A DNA stretch of 15,372 nucleotides from an uncultured Victivallales bacterium (lineage in GTDB: Bacteria > Verrucomicrobiota > Lentisphaeria > Oligosphaerales > JAFGRS01): positions 1 through 15,372 of the forward strand of contig CAILKC010000547.1 of NCBI GenBank assembly GCA_903834675.1, written 5' to 3'. Below are positions 1 through 6,984 of the stretch, piece after piece. Position numbers and translations under genes: made by a program. The notes below the pieces were generated by a model, which was not told the origin of the DNA, searched no databases, and was given only the letters and a program-made list of their open reading frames with translations. Within the stretch, counting starts at the first letter, position 1; each line of letters starts with the position of its first letter.

Positions 1-327
1 GCCACTGCCCACGAGGCCGTGGGCGGTCCAACAAGATGGAGCGGCCGCGGCGCGCGGCCACTGCCCGGGCGGCCCCGGGCGGTCCAAAGAGATGGAGCGG
101 CCGCGGCGCGCGGCCACTGCCCGGGCGGCCCCGGGCGGTCCAAAGAGATGGAGCGGCCGCGGCGCGCGGCCGCTGCCCACGAGGCCGTGGGCGGTCCAAC
201 AAGATGGAGCGGCCGCGGCGCGCGGCCACTGCCCACGAGGCCGTGGGCGGTCCAAGGAAAATGGAGCGGCCGCCGCGCGCGGCCACTGCCCACGAGGCCG
301 TGGGCGGTCCTGGAGAGCGATGGAGCC
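1..327. repeat. Tandem array of a 56-bp double-hairpin repeat (5.8 units)
   Basis: Units begin at 1, 57, 113, 169, 225 and 282. The first four are 56 bp, the fifth is 57 bp, and the last is partial and runs into the start codon at 328. Each full unit holds two inverted repeats. Hairpin 1 is GCCCAC-GAGGCC-GTGGGC in units 1, 4, 5 and 6, and GCCCGG-GCGGCC-CCGGGC in units 2 and 3, so both stem sides change together. Hairpin 2 is GGCCGCG-GCG-CGCGGCC. Units 2 and 3 are identical. Because 56 is not a multiple of 3 and the array has almost no stop codons, open frames run through it, but they look like by-products of composition. The array may continue to the left of the window. Confidence 0.95.
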
Positions 328-1542
328 ATGAACAATCCGAATCCCGTAGCGGTCGTACTGGTGGGCGTGGGTGGCTACGGCCATACGTACGTGAATGCGT
401 TGCTCGACCAGGGGCAACCGCCGCGCGCCACGCTCGTCGGCGTGGTGGATCCCTTCGCCGAGGGCTGCAAGCGCCTCGCCGAGATCCGCCAGCGCGGCAT
501 CCCGGTGTATGCGGACCTGGAGTCATTCTACGCCCGGCAGCAGGCGGAGTTAGCCGTGATTTCGTCGCCGATCCATCTGCATTGTCCGCAGACCTGTACG
601 GCCCTCGAACACGGTTCGCACGTGCTCTGCGAGAAGCCTGCGGCGGCCACCATTCAGGACCTGCGGCGCATGCAGGCCGCGCGGGAGCGCGCCGGGCGCT
701 TTGTGGCGATCGGCTACCAGTGGTCGTTCAGCGAAGCCGTGCAGGCCCTCAAAGCCGACATCCTGAGAGGGCGTTTTGGCGTTCCGAAGCGTCTGCGCAC
801 GCTGGTGCTCTGGCCACGCAATGAGGCTTACTACCAGCGCAACAACTGGGCCGGGGCGCTGCGGAATGGTAGCGGCGACTGGGTGCTCGACAGCCCGGTC
901 AACAATGCCACGGCGCACTATCTGCATAACATGTTTTTCGTACTGGGAGACGCCCCCGGCCGCAGCGCCATGCCCGTCCGGCTGACGGCGGAGCTTTACC
1001 GGGCCAACCCGATCAGCAATTACGACACCGGGATCGTGCGGGCCTGGACCGCGGCAGGAGTGGAGGTGCTTTTCTACAGCACCCACACCTCGGCCCAACT
1101 GCGCGGACCGGAGTTCGTCTACGAGTTCGCCGACGGGGTGGCGCGCTACGATGCCGGCACCAAGCAGATTGTGGCCGAGTTTGCCGATGGCTGCGGACGG
1201 GCTTACGGCAGCCCCGATGCCGATACGCCACGCAAGCTGTGGGACTGCGTCGCCGCGGTCCGCGGGGTGGGCGCTATCGCCTGCGACCTCGAAGCCGCCA
1301 TGGCGCAGACGCTGTGTATGAATGGCATGCAGGACTCCGCCCCGCGCATCGCCGACTTCCCGGCTGAGCTGGTATCGCGCCAGGGCGAAGAGGGCACCCG
1401 CGTCACCGTCGTTCGCGACCTGGATACGGTGCTCATCCGCGCCTACGAGGAGGGCCGGCTCCCCGCCGAAATGGGGACGCCATGGGCCGTCGCCGGACGC
1501 GATCTGGAGATGCAAGGGTACGAGCGTTACCCACGTTCTTGA
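328..1542 (+). CDS. Gfo/Idh/MocA family NAD(P)-dependent oxidoreductase
   Basis: A 404-residue protein of the Gfo/Idh/MocA family. These enzymes oxidise or reduce sugars, inositols and related polyols with NAD(P) in the cytoplasm. The N-terminal Rossmann fold carries GVGGYG at residues 13-18, and the family motif CEKP lies at 101-104 with the usual lysine at 103. The stretch around H197-H200 (LDSPVNNATAHYLH) sits where family members place the catalytic histidine. The start at 328 gives a normal N-terminus (MNNPNPVAVVLVGVGG). The frame stays open upstream only because the repeat array lacks stops. A GGAGAG lies 10 bases upstream and a GGAG two bases upstream of the ATG, both in the last repeat unit, so no clean ribosome binding site is seen. 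The substrate cannot be read from sequence. No signal peptide is visible. Confidence 0.9.
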   Translation: MNNPNPVAVVLVGVGGYGHTYVNALLDQGQPPRATLVGVVDPFAEGCKRLAEIRQRGIPVYADLESFYARQQAELAVISSPIHLHCPQTCTALEHGSHVLCEKPAAATIQDLRRMQAARERAGRFVAIGYQWSFSEAVQALKADILRGRFGVPKRLRTLVLWPRNEAYYQRNNWAGALRNGSGDWVLDSPVNNATAHYLHNMFFVLGDAPGRSAMPVRLTAELYRANPISNYDTGIVRAWTAAGVEVLFYSTHTSAQLRGPEFVYEFADGVARYDAGTKQIVAEFADGCGRAYGSPDADTPRKLWDCVAAVRGVGAIACDLEAAMAQTLCMNGMQDSAPRIADFPAELVSRQGEEGTRVTVVRDLDTVLIRAYEEGRLPAEMGTPWAVAGRDLEMQGYERYPRS

Positions 1543-1592
1543 AGGCGGTTGAATGCAGATCTGGCGGTTCACCAAAGCAGGAGGATGCGAAC

Positions 1593-2321
1593 ATGCGTAA
1601 AGCGCTGTGTGCTGGGGTGCTGGCGACGGGGCTGTTGCTGGCCGGATGTGAAAGCCTTCCCACGGGGACGCTGGGAACGCTGGGCGGCCTGCTGGGGAGC
1701 AAGGAACTGACCACCGAGACGATCGTGGCGGGGCTGAAGGATGCCTTGCGCGTGGGTACCGAGCGGGCCGTCGGCCTGCTGGCCAAACCGGGCGGCTATA
1801 GCGCCAATCCGGTCCTCAAGCTCGTCGTCCCCGAGCAACTCGAAAAGGTCACCAGCACGCTGCGCAAGATCGGCATGGGCAGCCAAGTTGACCAGTTCGA
1901 GGCCAAGATGAATGAGGCCGCCGAGCAGGCCGTGGCCCAGGCGGTATCCGTCTTCGCCACCGCCGTCAGCGAAATGACCTTCGAAGACGCCAAAGCCATC
2001 CTCCATGGCGATGACACCGCAGCAACGGAGTACTTCAAACGCAAGACGCTGGCGCACCTGCACGAACTCTATGCGCCCATCGTGCGCCGCAAGATGGACG
2101 AAGTGGGCGCCGCCAAGGTGTACACCTCACTGCTGGAGAAGTACAACGCGATCCCCTTCGTTGCCAAGCCGGACTTTTCCCTGGAGCGTTACGTGACCGA
2201 CAAGGCGCTGGCGGGCGTGTTCATGAAGCTGGGCGAGATGGAGAAGGACATCCGCGCCAACCCCGCGGCCCGCACCACGGACCTGCTCAAGAGTGTCTTC
2301 GGCAGCCTGAACCACAAGTGA
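1593..2321 (+). CDS. DUF4197 family lipoprotein
   Basis: A 242-residue protein that matches the DUF4197 family along its length. The N-terminus is a lipoprotein signal with lipobox LLAGC and the lipidated cysteine at residue 19, so the mature protein should be membrane-anchored outside the cytoplasm. Family hallmarks are TETIVAGLKDALRVGTERAV, the pair of AxxxFxxAV-like helices, MTFEDAKAILHGDDTAATEYF, and the C-terminal YVTDKALAGVF and ARTTDLLKSVF stretches. The start is set by AGGAGG at 1579-1584, eight bases before the ATG, and by the signal peptide; the frame is open further upstream without homology. It follows the oxidoreductase by 50 bases. The molecular function of the family is not known. 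I infer no direct link to sugar metabolism. Confidence 0.92.
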   Translation: MRKALCAGVLATGLLLAGCESLPTGTLGTLGGLLGSKELTTETIVAGLKDALRVGTERAVGLLAKPGGYSANPVLKLVVPEQLEKVTSTLRKIGMGSQVDQFEAKMNEAAEQAVAQAVSVFATAVSEMTFEDAKAILHGDDTAATEYFKRKTLAHLHELYAPIVRRKMDEVGAAKVYTSLLEKYNAIPFVAKPDFSLERYVTDKALAGVFMKLGEMEKDIRANPAARTTDLLKSVFGSLNHK

Positions 2322-2329
2322 AGCTGACG

Positions 2330-2362
2330 CGGGCGGCGCGGGCCGGCTTGCCGCGTCGCCCG
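2330..2362 (+). terminator. Strong GC hairpin after the lipoprotein gene
   Basis: CGGGCGGCGCGG (2330-2341) pairs with CCGCGTCGCCCG (2351-2362). The 12-bp stem has a single G-U pair and a 9-base loop, and it begins 8 bases after the stop codon. There is no T tract, so this may be a partial or factor-assisted terminator or an mRNA 3' stabiliser. The ribosome binding site of the next gene (AGGAGG, 2371-2376) starts 8 bases later. Confidence 0.55.
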
Positions 2363-2387
2363 GCGCCCTCAGGAGGGGGCTTAGGGC

Positions 2388-3518
2388 ATGGCCATGCTTT
2401 CTGAACCCTTGCGTGCCAAGGCGGCGTCCGTCACGGCCGACATCCTGAGTTACCTGATGCGTTGTCGCGAGACGCAGCCGGGTGAGTACTACGGCTCGTT
2501 CTGGAGCGCCAAGGCTTACCATGGGCCGCGCTTGGACTACCACGCCGGGGGCAGTCACCATCAGCGTACGGCCGGTAGCGCCGGCCTGGGCCTCTGGCTG
2601 GCGGGACAGGCTGCGGCCGACCCGGAGATGCAGCGCGCTGCCGAACTGGCTTTCGACTGGCTGGCTGCCCGCCAGGGCCCCCGGGGCGGCTACCCGGAGA
2701 TCCAGAACAACGAACAACCCTCGAACTGGGAGTATACCGGCCTGGAGGAACTCAGCACCATTGAGACCGCCTTCGTCGTTCACGGCCTCAGCCAGGCTCT
2801 GGGGCGCGGCCTGGCCCCGAAAAAGTCCTACATGGATGTGCTGCAGCGGGCGGCGCACTGGCAACTGTCCATCGAGTGGCCGCCCGGTTCTGGCGTCTTC
2901 CCGCACCACGAACGCAGCCCCTACAACACGCTCAACGCCAACCTGCACGCCGCCGAGACGCTCGCCTGCGCTTACACGGCGCTGGAGCAGGTCTATGGTC
3001 GGCGTCTCAACCTCTTCCTCGAGGGGGCCCGCCGGGCCCTCGCCCGCACCCTCCTCTGCCAGTGGCCGGACGGCTGTTTCCCCTACCGTGAAGGCGCCGG
3101 TGTCACCATCAACTACACCAGCCTGGTGCTCTGGTGTCTGCTGAATACCCTCGATACCGTGCCGGCCGGGGCGCGCCGCGTCCTGGCCACCACCGGGGAC
3201 CTACCGGCGGTCTGCGAGCGTGCCTGCGCTTTCCTGCGGAGTTGCGTGGACGCTGAAGGTCGGCTGCTTTGGGAGACGAACGAGACCTCGACGGCAAAGC
3301 ACAACCTCTGGACGTACTTGATCACCGCCAACGTGCTTTGCCGTCAGGGCGGCGAGGACCATCGGCAGGCCGCCGCCAGGCTGCTGGAGTACGCATTCAG
3401 CCAGCGCACCTCATCGGGGCTGCTTCCCATGCGCGACTGCGGTGAGGAGATCACCGAGTGCGCCTTCATGCAGGCCGACATGCTGCTCTTCCTGTTGCCG
3501 CTCACTCCCAGGTGTTGA
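2388..3518 (+). CDS. Unrecognised alpha-helical protein, possible alpha/alpha-toroid
   Basis: I do not recognise this 376-residue protein. It has no signal peptide and no membrane segment. The sequence is mostly helical. A turn motif of the form Gly plus aromatic plus Pro recurs at helix boundaries: RGGYPE (99-104), GSGVFPHH (167-174), DGCFPYRE (228-235), and weaker AEGRLLWE and SGLLPM near the C-terminus. Such spacing is typical of alpha/alpha-toroid folds such as terpene-cyclase-like, prenyltransferase-like or six-hairpin glycosidase proteins. A conserved-looking YHAGGSHHQRT at 51-61 and the Asn/His-rich PYNTLNANLHAAET at 178-191 are candidate functional sites. The start uses AGGAGG at 2371-2376, 11 bases upstream; an ATG at 2394 is also possible. 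The last 17 bases overlap the remnant on the opposite strand. Confidence 0.8.
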   Translation: MAMLSEPLRAKAASVTADILSYLMRCRETQPGEYYGSFWSAKAYHGPRLDYHAGGSHHQRTAGSAGLGLWLAGQAAADPEMQRAAELAFDWLAARQGPRGGYPEIQNNEQPSNWEYTGLEELSTIETAFVVHGLSQALGRGLAPKKSYMDVLQRAAHWQLSIEWPPGSGVFPHHERSPYNTLNANLHAAETLACAYTALEQVYGRRLNLFLEGARRALARTLLCQWPDGCFPYREGAGVTINYTSLVLWCLLNTLDTVPAGARRVLATTGDLPAVCERACAFLRSCVDAEGRLLWETNETSTAKHNLWTYLITANVLCRQGGEDHRQAAARLLEYAFSQRTSSGLLPMRDCGEEITECAFMQADMLLFLLPLTPRC

Positions 3519-3717
3519 AGGAGTCGTAGCGGCCGGTCGTGCCGTTGACGTACTCGAGCAAACGGGACTCTGCGTGCCCGTCGTAGAAGGCGAAGTTGTT
3601 CAGGTTAGCGTGCTGGCCGACCAGGGTGGCGTAACCGGCGGTGCCGTAGACATTATTGCTCGGCAGCAGGTTGCGGTAGTACCCCGTGTACCACAGTAGT
3701 AATAGCCGCCCTCCGGC
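3502..3717 (-). pseudogene. C-terminal remnant of a prepilin-like H-X9-DG protein
   Basis: Read on the minus strand, this stretch encodes YYRNLLPSNNVYG, then QHANLNNFAFYDGHAES, and ends NTWE-stop (TCA at 3502-3504). The His codon (3610-3612) and the Asp-Gly codons (3577-3582) are separated by exactly nine residues. That is the H-X9-DG motif at the C-terminus of DUF1559/prepilin-like proteins, which are abundant in PVC-type bacteria. There is no start codon and no N-terminal pilin helix. The frame is the one used by marC and begins directly after its stop, so this is only a remnant. Near 3675-3690 the plus-one frame reads PEGGYYYCGT, which hints at an additional frameshift. The 3' end overlaps the tail of the preceding plus-strand gene by 17 bases. 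Confidence 0.65.
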
Positions 3718-4311
3718 TCAAAGGCCGCGCCCCTGGTCGATCACCAGCATGACCCCCCGGCGGACCATCATCACGCCGATGGAGGCCAGCAGCAGGGCCG
3801 CCATCTTGGACAAAATCTTGGTGCCGGCGCCACCCAGGGCCCGACCGACCGGCTCGGCGAACCAGAAGACCACCCCGGCGATAAGGACATTGGCCGCGAC
3901 CGCGGCCAAGGTCGGCGCTAGACCGTGCTGATCGGCCAGCAGCATGCAGGTGGTCAGCACGGCCGGGCCCGTGATCAGCGGCACGCCGATGGGCACCGCG
4001 CCCAAGGTCTCCAAGTCCACCGGACGCTGCCCTTTCTCGACGCTCAGCAGGTCCCGGAGTGAGAGGGCGAACAGGAGCAGTCCACCTGCCATCATGAAGT
4101 CGCTCACCGAGATCCCCAGCGCCCGCAGTCCTGGCCTGCCGACCAGGGTGAAGGCCAGCGCCACCGAGCCGGCGGTGAGGACCGACTGCATGACCAGGCG
4201 CCGTCGGCGTTCTGGCGCGATCCCCTCGGTCAATGACATGAACAGCGGCAGCACGCCGAAGGCATCGACAGCCACAAAAAGCGGCACAAAGCACCAGAGG
4301 AAATTCTTCAT
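3718..4311 (-). CDS. marC: MarC family integral membrane protein (UPF0056)
   Basis: A 197-residue inner-membrane protein of the MarC/UPF0056 family, close to the usual length. Six hydrophobic segments are visible: FLWCFVPLFVAVDAFGVLPL, VLTAGSVALAFTLVG, FMMAGGLLLFALSL, VPLITGPAVLTTCML, NVLIAGVVFWFAEPVG and LLLASIGVMMVRRGVML. The acidic-Pro-rich first helix and the G-x-P-x-x-x-GPA stretch in the fourth are family features. The ATG at 4311 matches the family N-terminus best. A TTG ten codons upstream (4341) is also open. No ribosome binding site is evident for either. The family was once linked to antibiotic resistance, but its transport role is unproven. It is convergent with the helical protein gene. 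Confidence 0.88.
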   Translation of the reverse strand: MKNFLWCFVPLFVAVDAFGVLPLFMSLTEGIAPERRRRLVMQSVLTAGSVALAFTLVGRPGLRALGISVSDFMMAGGLLLFALSLRDLLSVEKGQRPVDLETLGAVPIGVPLITGPAVLTTCMLLADQHGLAPTLAAVAANVLIAGVVFWFAEPVGRALGGAGTKILSKMAALLLASIGVMMVRRGVMLVIDQGRGL

Positions 4312-4341
4312 CGTGAGTGGGTTCCAGACATGCTCGGCCAA

Positions 4342-4353
4342 CCGTAGCTACGG
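4342..4353. promoter_or_regulatory. Perfect 12-bp palindrome upstream of marC
   Basis: CCGTAGCTACGG is a perfect dyad lying 31-42 bases upstream of the marC ATG. It could be an operator or only a chance palindrome. No clear promoter boxes are visible around it. Confidence 0.3.
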
Positions 4354-4483
4354 GGACCATCCTTGCCGTGTTCAGCGGTACGTCTTACCATAGCCTTGCT
4401 CAGTGGACACCGCCGCCGGTGACGCAGCTCAGTTCATTGGGTGGTGACCACTCAGAATCTGTGAAACCATCGGGGGCGGGGGC

Positions 4484-4638
4484 GGAATCGTGCCTGGATG
4501 AACCCGGTAAGGTGGCTTGTGGACGGCGGCGCTGGCATTTCTTCACAGCTTCTCAGTCGAGGCTGCTGGACTCGTCGGGGTCGGAATCGGTATCGGGATC
4601 GTGCCTGGCTGAACCACGTAAAGTGGCTTGCGGACGGC
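4484..4638. repeat. Pair of degenerate 44-bp direct repeats
   Basis: Copies lie at 4484-4527 and 4595-4638, 111 bp apart, with 38 of 44 positions identical. They share the core ATCGTGCCTGG, then TGAACC, then GTGGCTTG and GGACGGC. A second, shorter pair, GGCATCTCTAATCCGCCTCG at 4636-4655 and GGTATCTCTATTCCGCCTCG at 4822-4841 (18 of 20 identical), begins at the end of the second copy. Together they suggest decayed copies of a dispersed intergenic repeat rather than a gene. Confidence 0.75.
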
Positions 4639-4985
4639 ATCTCTAATCCGCCTCGCGCCACACGGGCGCCAGGCGTGGAGCAGCGGTCGGCCCGACCGTC
4701 CCCCAGCCCTGGAGCCGGCGGTCCCCGCCGTATCTCCATCCAGAGACGGCGCAAGTCCTGCCCTCCGGCATGACGGCCCGCCGACCTCCACGCCCTGCGG
4801 GCCGAAGAGACGCTCAGGGATGGTATCTCTATTCCGCCTCGACCAGCGCGCCACCAAGCAATGCAACCGCCGCTGGCATCACCTCTTCCCCCACCGTGAC
4901 GACCACCCCTGAACCGACCAGCGCCCCGCCGTGCCCGGCAGAAGCCCCTACGGAACTGACGTGTGCCCCCCTGCCAACCTTCCAC

Positions 4986-5014
4986 TTGTATCTTATATTT
5001 GTATGCTTTATTGT
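4986..5014 (+). promoter_or_regulatory. Candidate promoter of comM
   Basis: In a sharply AT-rich patch, TTGTAT (4986-4991) and TATTGT (5009-5014) are 17 bases apart, about 60 bases before the comM start. A second set using TTGTAT at 4999-5004 is also possible, so the exact boxes are uncertain. Confidence 0.35.
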
Positions 5015-5073
5015 ATTGCCATTATGCGTTTCATGGAAGGCGTACAGGCTGATATGTAGTAGGGAGTTCTACC

Positions 5074-6609
5074 ATGCTGACACGCACCTGGAGTTCCGCG
5101 ATTCAGGGAGTCAACGCCTGCACCGTGCAGGTCGAGGTCAATGCCACCATGGCCGGCAATGAGAACGTGGTCACCGTCGTCGGCTTGCCCGACGCCGCCG
5201 TGCGTGAGAGCCGCGAACGGGTCTGGTCGGCGATCTACACCAGCGGCTTCCTGCCGCCGCACGGAAGGACCACGATCAACCTGGCGCCAGCCGATCTCAA
5301 GAAAACGGGATCCGCCTTCGATTTGCCCATTGCCATGGGTATGATTGCCGCGGTTGACGGCCTGGACCGCGACCGGCTCAACGACACGCTCATCGTGGGC
5401 GAACTGGCTCTCGACGGATCCGTGCGGCCCGTCACCGGCGCCCTGCCCATCGCGCTGCACGCCCGTGGCCTCGGCCTGAAGAACCTGCTGGTGCCCGCCG
5501 AGAACGCCCGCGAGGCCGCCGTGGCCGCCGGGCTCTCGGTGTTCGGCATCACGCACCTGCTCGAGGCCGTCAAGTTCATGCGCGACCCGTCAGCCTTGCA
5601 AGCGACTCAGGTAGACATCCAGGAGTTCTACCGCCAACCGCCAGGCGCCAGCCTGGACTTCGCCGACATCAAGGGCCAAGAGACCGCCCGCCGGGCCTTG
5701 GAGGTGGCGGCATCCGGCGGGCATAATGTGCTCATGATCGGACCCCCTGGAGCTGGCAAAACCATGCTGGCCAAGCGCTTGCCAAGCATCCTGCCACGGC
5801 TGGCGCTGGACGAAGCCCTGGAGGTCACCAAGATCTACAGCATCGCGGGACTGCTCCCCCGCCATACCAGCCTGCTCACCGAACGGCCCGTCCGCGCCCC
5901 GCATCACACCGTCAGCGATGCCGGACTGCTCGGCGGGCAGTCCATGCCCCGGCCGGGCGAAATCAGCCTGGCGCACAACGGCGTCCTCTTCCTCGACGAA
6001 CTCCCCGAGTTCAAACGCAATGTCCTCGAGGTCCTCCGGCAGCCCATCGAAAGCGGCGAGGTGACCATCTCACGTGCCGCGGGAACCTTCACCTTTCCGG
6101 CCCGCTTCATGCTGGTGGCCGCGATGAACCCCTGCCCTTGCGGCCATCTCGGCAGTCTGCAGCGCCAGTGTCGCTGCACCCCCGGCGCCGTGCATCACTA
6201 CCGCTCGAAGATCTCAGGGCCCCTGCTCGACCGCATCGATATCCACGTCGATCTCCCGCCGCTCTCCGACCACCAGATGCTCGACCGGCGGCGCGGCGAG
6301 AACTCCGCTGCCGTACGGGAAAGGGTGTGCCGGGCGCGAACCCTCCAGCAGAAGCGCTTCGAGGGTACCCTGGTGCGCTGCAACGCGGACATGAACGGGC
6401 AGATGATGGATAGCTTCTGCCAACTTGGTCAGGATACCCGCAGCATGCTCCGCTTCGCCATCTCCGAACTCAATCTCAGCGCCCGCGCCTACGACCGCAT
6501 CCTGCGCGTCGCCCGCACTCTGGCCGACCTCGCCGGAGAGCCTAATATCGGCGCCCTGCAAGTCCAGGAGGCCATCCAGTACCGCAGCCTCGACCGCCAG
6601 ATGTGGTGA
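5074..6609 (+). CDS. comM: YifB/ComM family Mg-chelatase-like AAA+ ATPase
   Basis: A full-length 511-residue ComM/YifB protein. In naturally transformable bacteria ComM is a hexameric helicase that drives branch migration during integration of incoming DNA. The N-terminal ChlI-like domain (about 15-140) includes VGLPDAAVRESRERV and NLAPADLKKTGSAFDLPIA. The AAA+ Mg-chelatase domain (about 190-395) has the Walker A GPPGAGKT at 223-230, the Walker B LFLDE ending at D308-E309, and a C-x-C-x9-C-x-C cluster (C354, C356, C366, C368), as in the family. The C-terminal helical domain reads LNLSARAYDRILRVARTLADLAG. AGGGAG at 5061-5066 lies seven bases before the ATG. It stands alone in transcription. 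No other competence gene is in the window. Confidence 0.95.
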   Translation: MLTRTWSSAIQGVNACTVQVEVNATMAGNENVVTVVGLPDAAVRESRERVWSAIYTSGFLPPHGRTTINLAPADLKKTGSAFDLPIAMGMIAAVDGLDRDRLNDTLIVGELALDGSVRPVTGALPIALHARGLGLKNLLVPAENAREAAVAAGLSVFGITHLLEAVKFMRDPSALQATQVDIQEFYRQPPGASLDFADIKGQETARRALEVAASGGHNVLMIGPPGAGKTMLAKRLPSILPRLALDEALEVTKIYSIAGLLPRHTSLLTERPVRAPHHTVSDAGLLGGQSMPRPGEISLAHNGVLFLDELPEFKRNVLEVLRQPIESGEVTISRAAGTFTFPARFMLVAAMNPCPCGHLGSLQRQCRCTPGAVHHYRSKISGPLLDRIDIHVDLPPLSDHQMLDRRRGENSAAVRERVCRARTLQQKRFEGTLVRCNADMNGQMMDSFCQLGQDTRSMLRFAISELNLSARAYDRILRVARTLADLAGEPNIGALQVQEAIQYRSLDRQMW

Positions 6610-6652
6610 GGCGCCGGGTCCGTGGCTGGCGTGGAGTCGGCTAGACCAGCAC

Positions 6653-6681
6653 TTGCCCCCAAGCGAAGCCGCAACTATAGT
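6653..6681 (+). promoter_or_regulatory. Promoter of the antitoxin gene
   Basis: TTGCCC (6653-6658) and TATAGT (6676-6681) are separated by 17 bases. The -10 box overlaps the left arm of the palindrome at 6680-6695, and transcription would start inside that palindrome. The arrangement fits autorepression by the antitoxin. Confidence 0.6.
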
Positions 6682-6695
6682 CTTACCAGTAAGAC
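6680..6695. promoter_or_regulatory. Palindromic operator of the antitoxin gene
   Basis: GTCTTACCAGTAAGAC has perfect 7-bp arms around a CA centre. It overlaps the -10 box and the expected start site, and lies 25 bases before the antitoxin ATG. AbrB/MazE-type antitoxins commonly bind such dyads in their own promoters, so autoregulation is inferred. Confidence 0.6.
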
Positions 6696-6720
6696 ATTAA
6701 CCGAGTCTGCGAGGTGAGCC

Positions 6721-6984
6721 ATGCAAGCCGTTGCGACCACCAAGATGTCGTCGAAAGGCCAAGTGGTGATTCCGGAGGAGATCCGGAGATCGCTGTCACT
6801 TGAGGCCGGGACGCAGTTCATCGTCCTGGGAGATGATGGTGTTGTGGTCCTGAAGACAATCTCCCCGCCGTCGGTCAAAGAGTTCGACTCCATCATCAGG
6901 CGGGCAAGGGCGCAGGCCAAAGCTGCCGGAATGGTCCCCAAGGATATTGCCAAGGCCATCAAGGAGTCCAGGCAGTCCAAGTGA
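6721..6984 (+). CDS. AbrB/MazE/SpoVT-type antitoxin
   Basis: An 87-residue protein with the swapped-hairpin AbrB/MazE/SpoVT DNA-binding domain at its N-terminus: TKMSSKGQVVIPEEIRRSL at residues 7-25, then the EAGTQFIVLGDDGVVVL strand pair. The C-terminal half (residues 50-87) is basic and helical and would wrap a PIN toxin. GAGGTG at 6711-6716 lies four bases before the ATG. The stop codon overlaps the GTG of the next reading frame (GTGA), the usual coupling of antitoxin and toxin. It looks intact although its toxin partner is broken. It should bind the dyad at 6680-6695 and repress its own promoter. Confidence 0.9.
   Translation: MQAVATTKMSSKGQVVIPEEIRRSLSLEAGTQFIVLGDDGVVVLKTISPPSVKEFDSIIRRARAQAKAAGMVPKDIAKAIKESRQSK

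Larger units (their letters stand above)
4354..5073. other. 720-bp stretch without a credible gene
   Basis: Open frames exist on both strands, but none has a plausible start, composition or recognisable motif; the minus-strand frame at 4452-4985 is Arg/Gly-rich and looks non-coding. The stretch holds degenerate direct repeats (listed separately) and a simple GGAATCGGTATCGGGATCG-type tract at 4582-4601. It becomes abruptly AT-rich at 4981-5030, just before comM, where a promoter is likely. Confidence 0.6.

Noticed and set aside
19..327. Open frames through the repeat array, including an N-terminal extension of the oxidoreductase
   Set aside because: The 56-bp period shifts frame every unit and the Arg/Ala/Pro/Gly-rich translation follows composition. 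The oxidoreductase family N-terminus begins at 328.
1..327. CRISPR array
   Set aside because: Units are directly adjacent with no unique spacers, and no cas genes are present.
550..1575. Long minus-strand open frame opposite the oxidoreductase
   Set aside because: It is the antisense shadow of a gene with clear family motifs; its own translation has no recognisable motif.
4452..4985. 177-residue minus-strand open frame in the gene-free stretch
   Set aside because: It is Arg/Gly-rich, spans the degenerate repeats and has no motif, so it looks like chance openness in GC-rich DNA.
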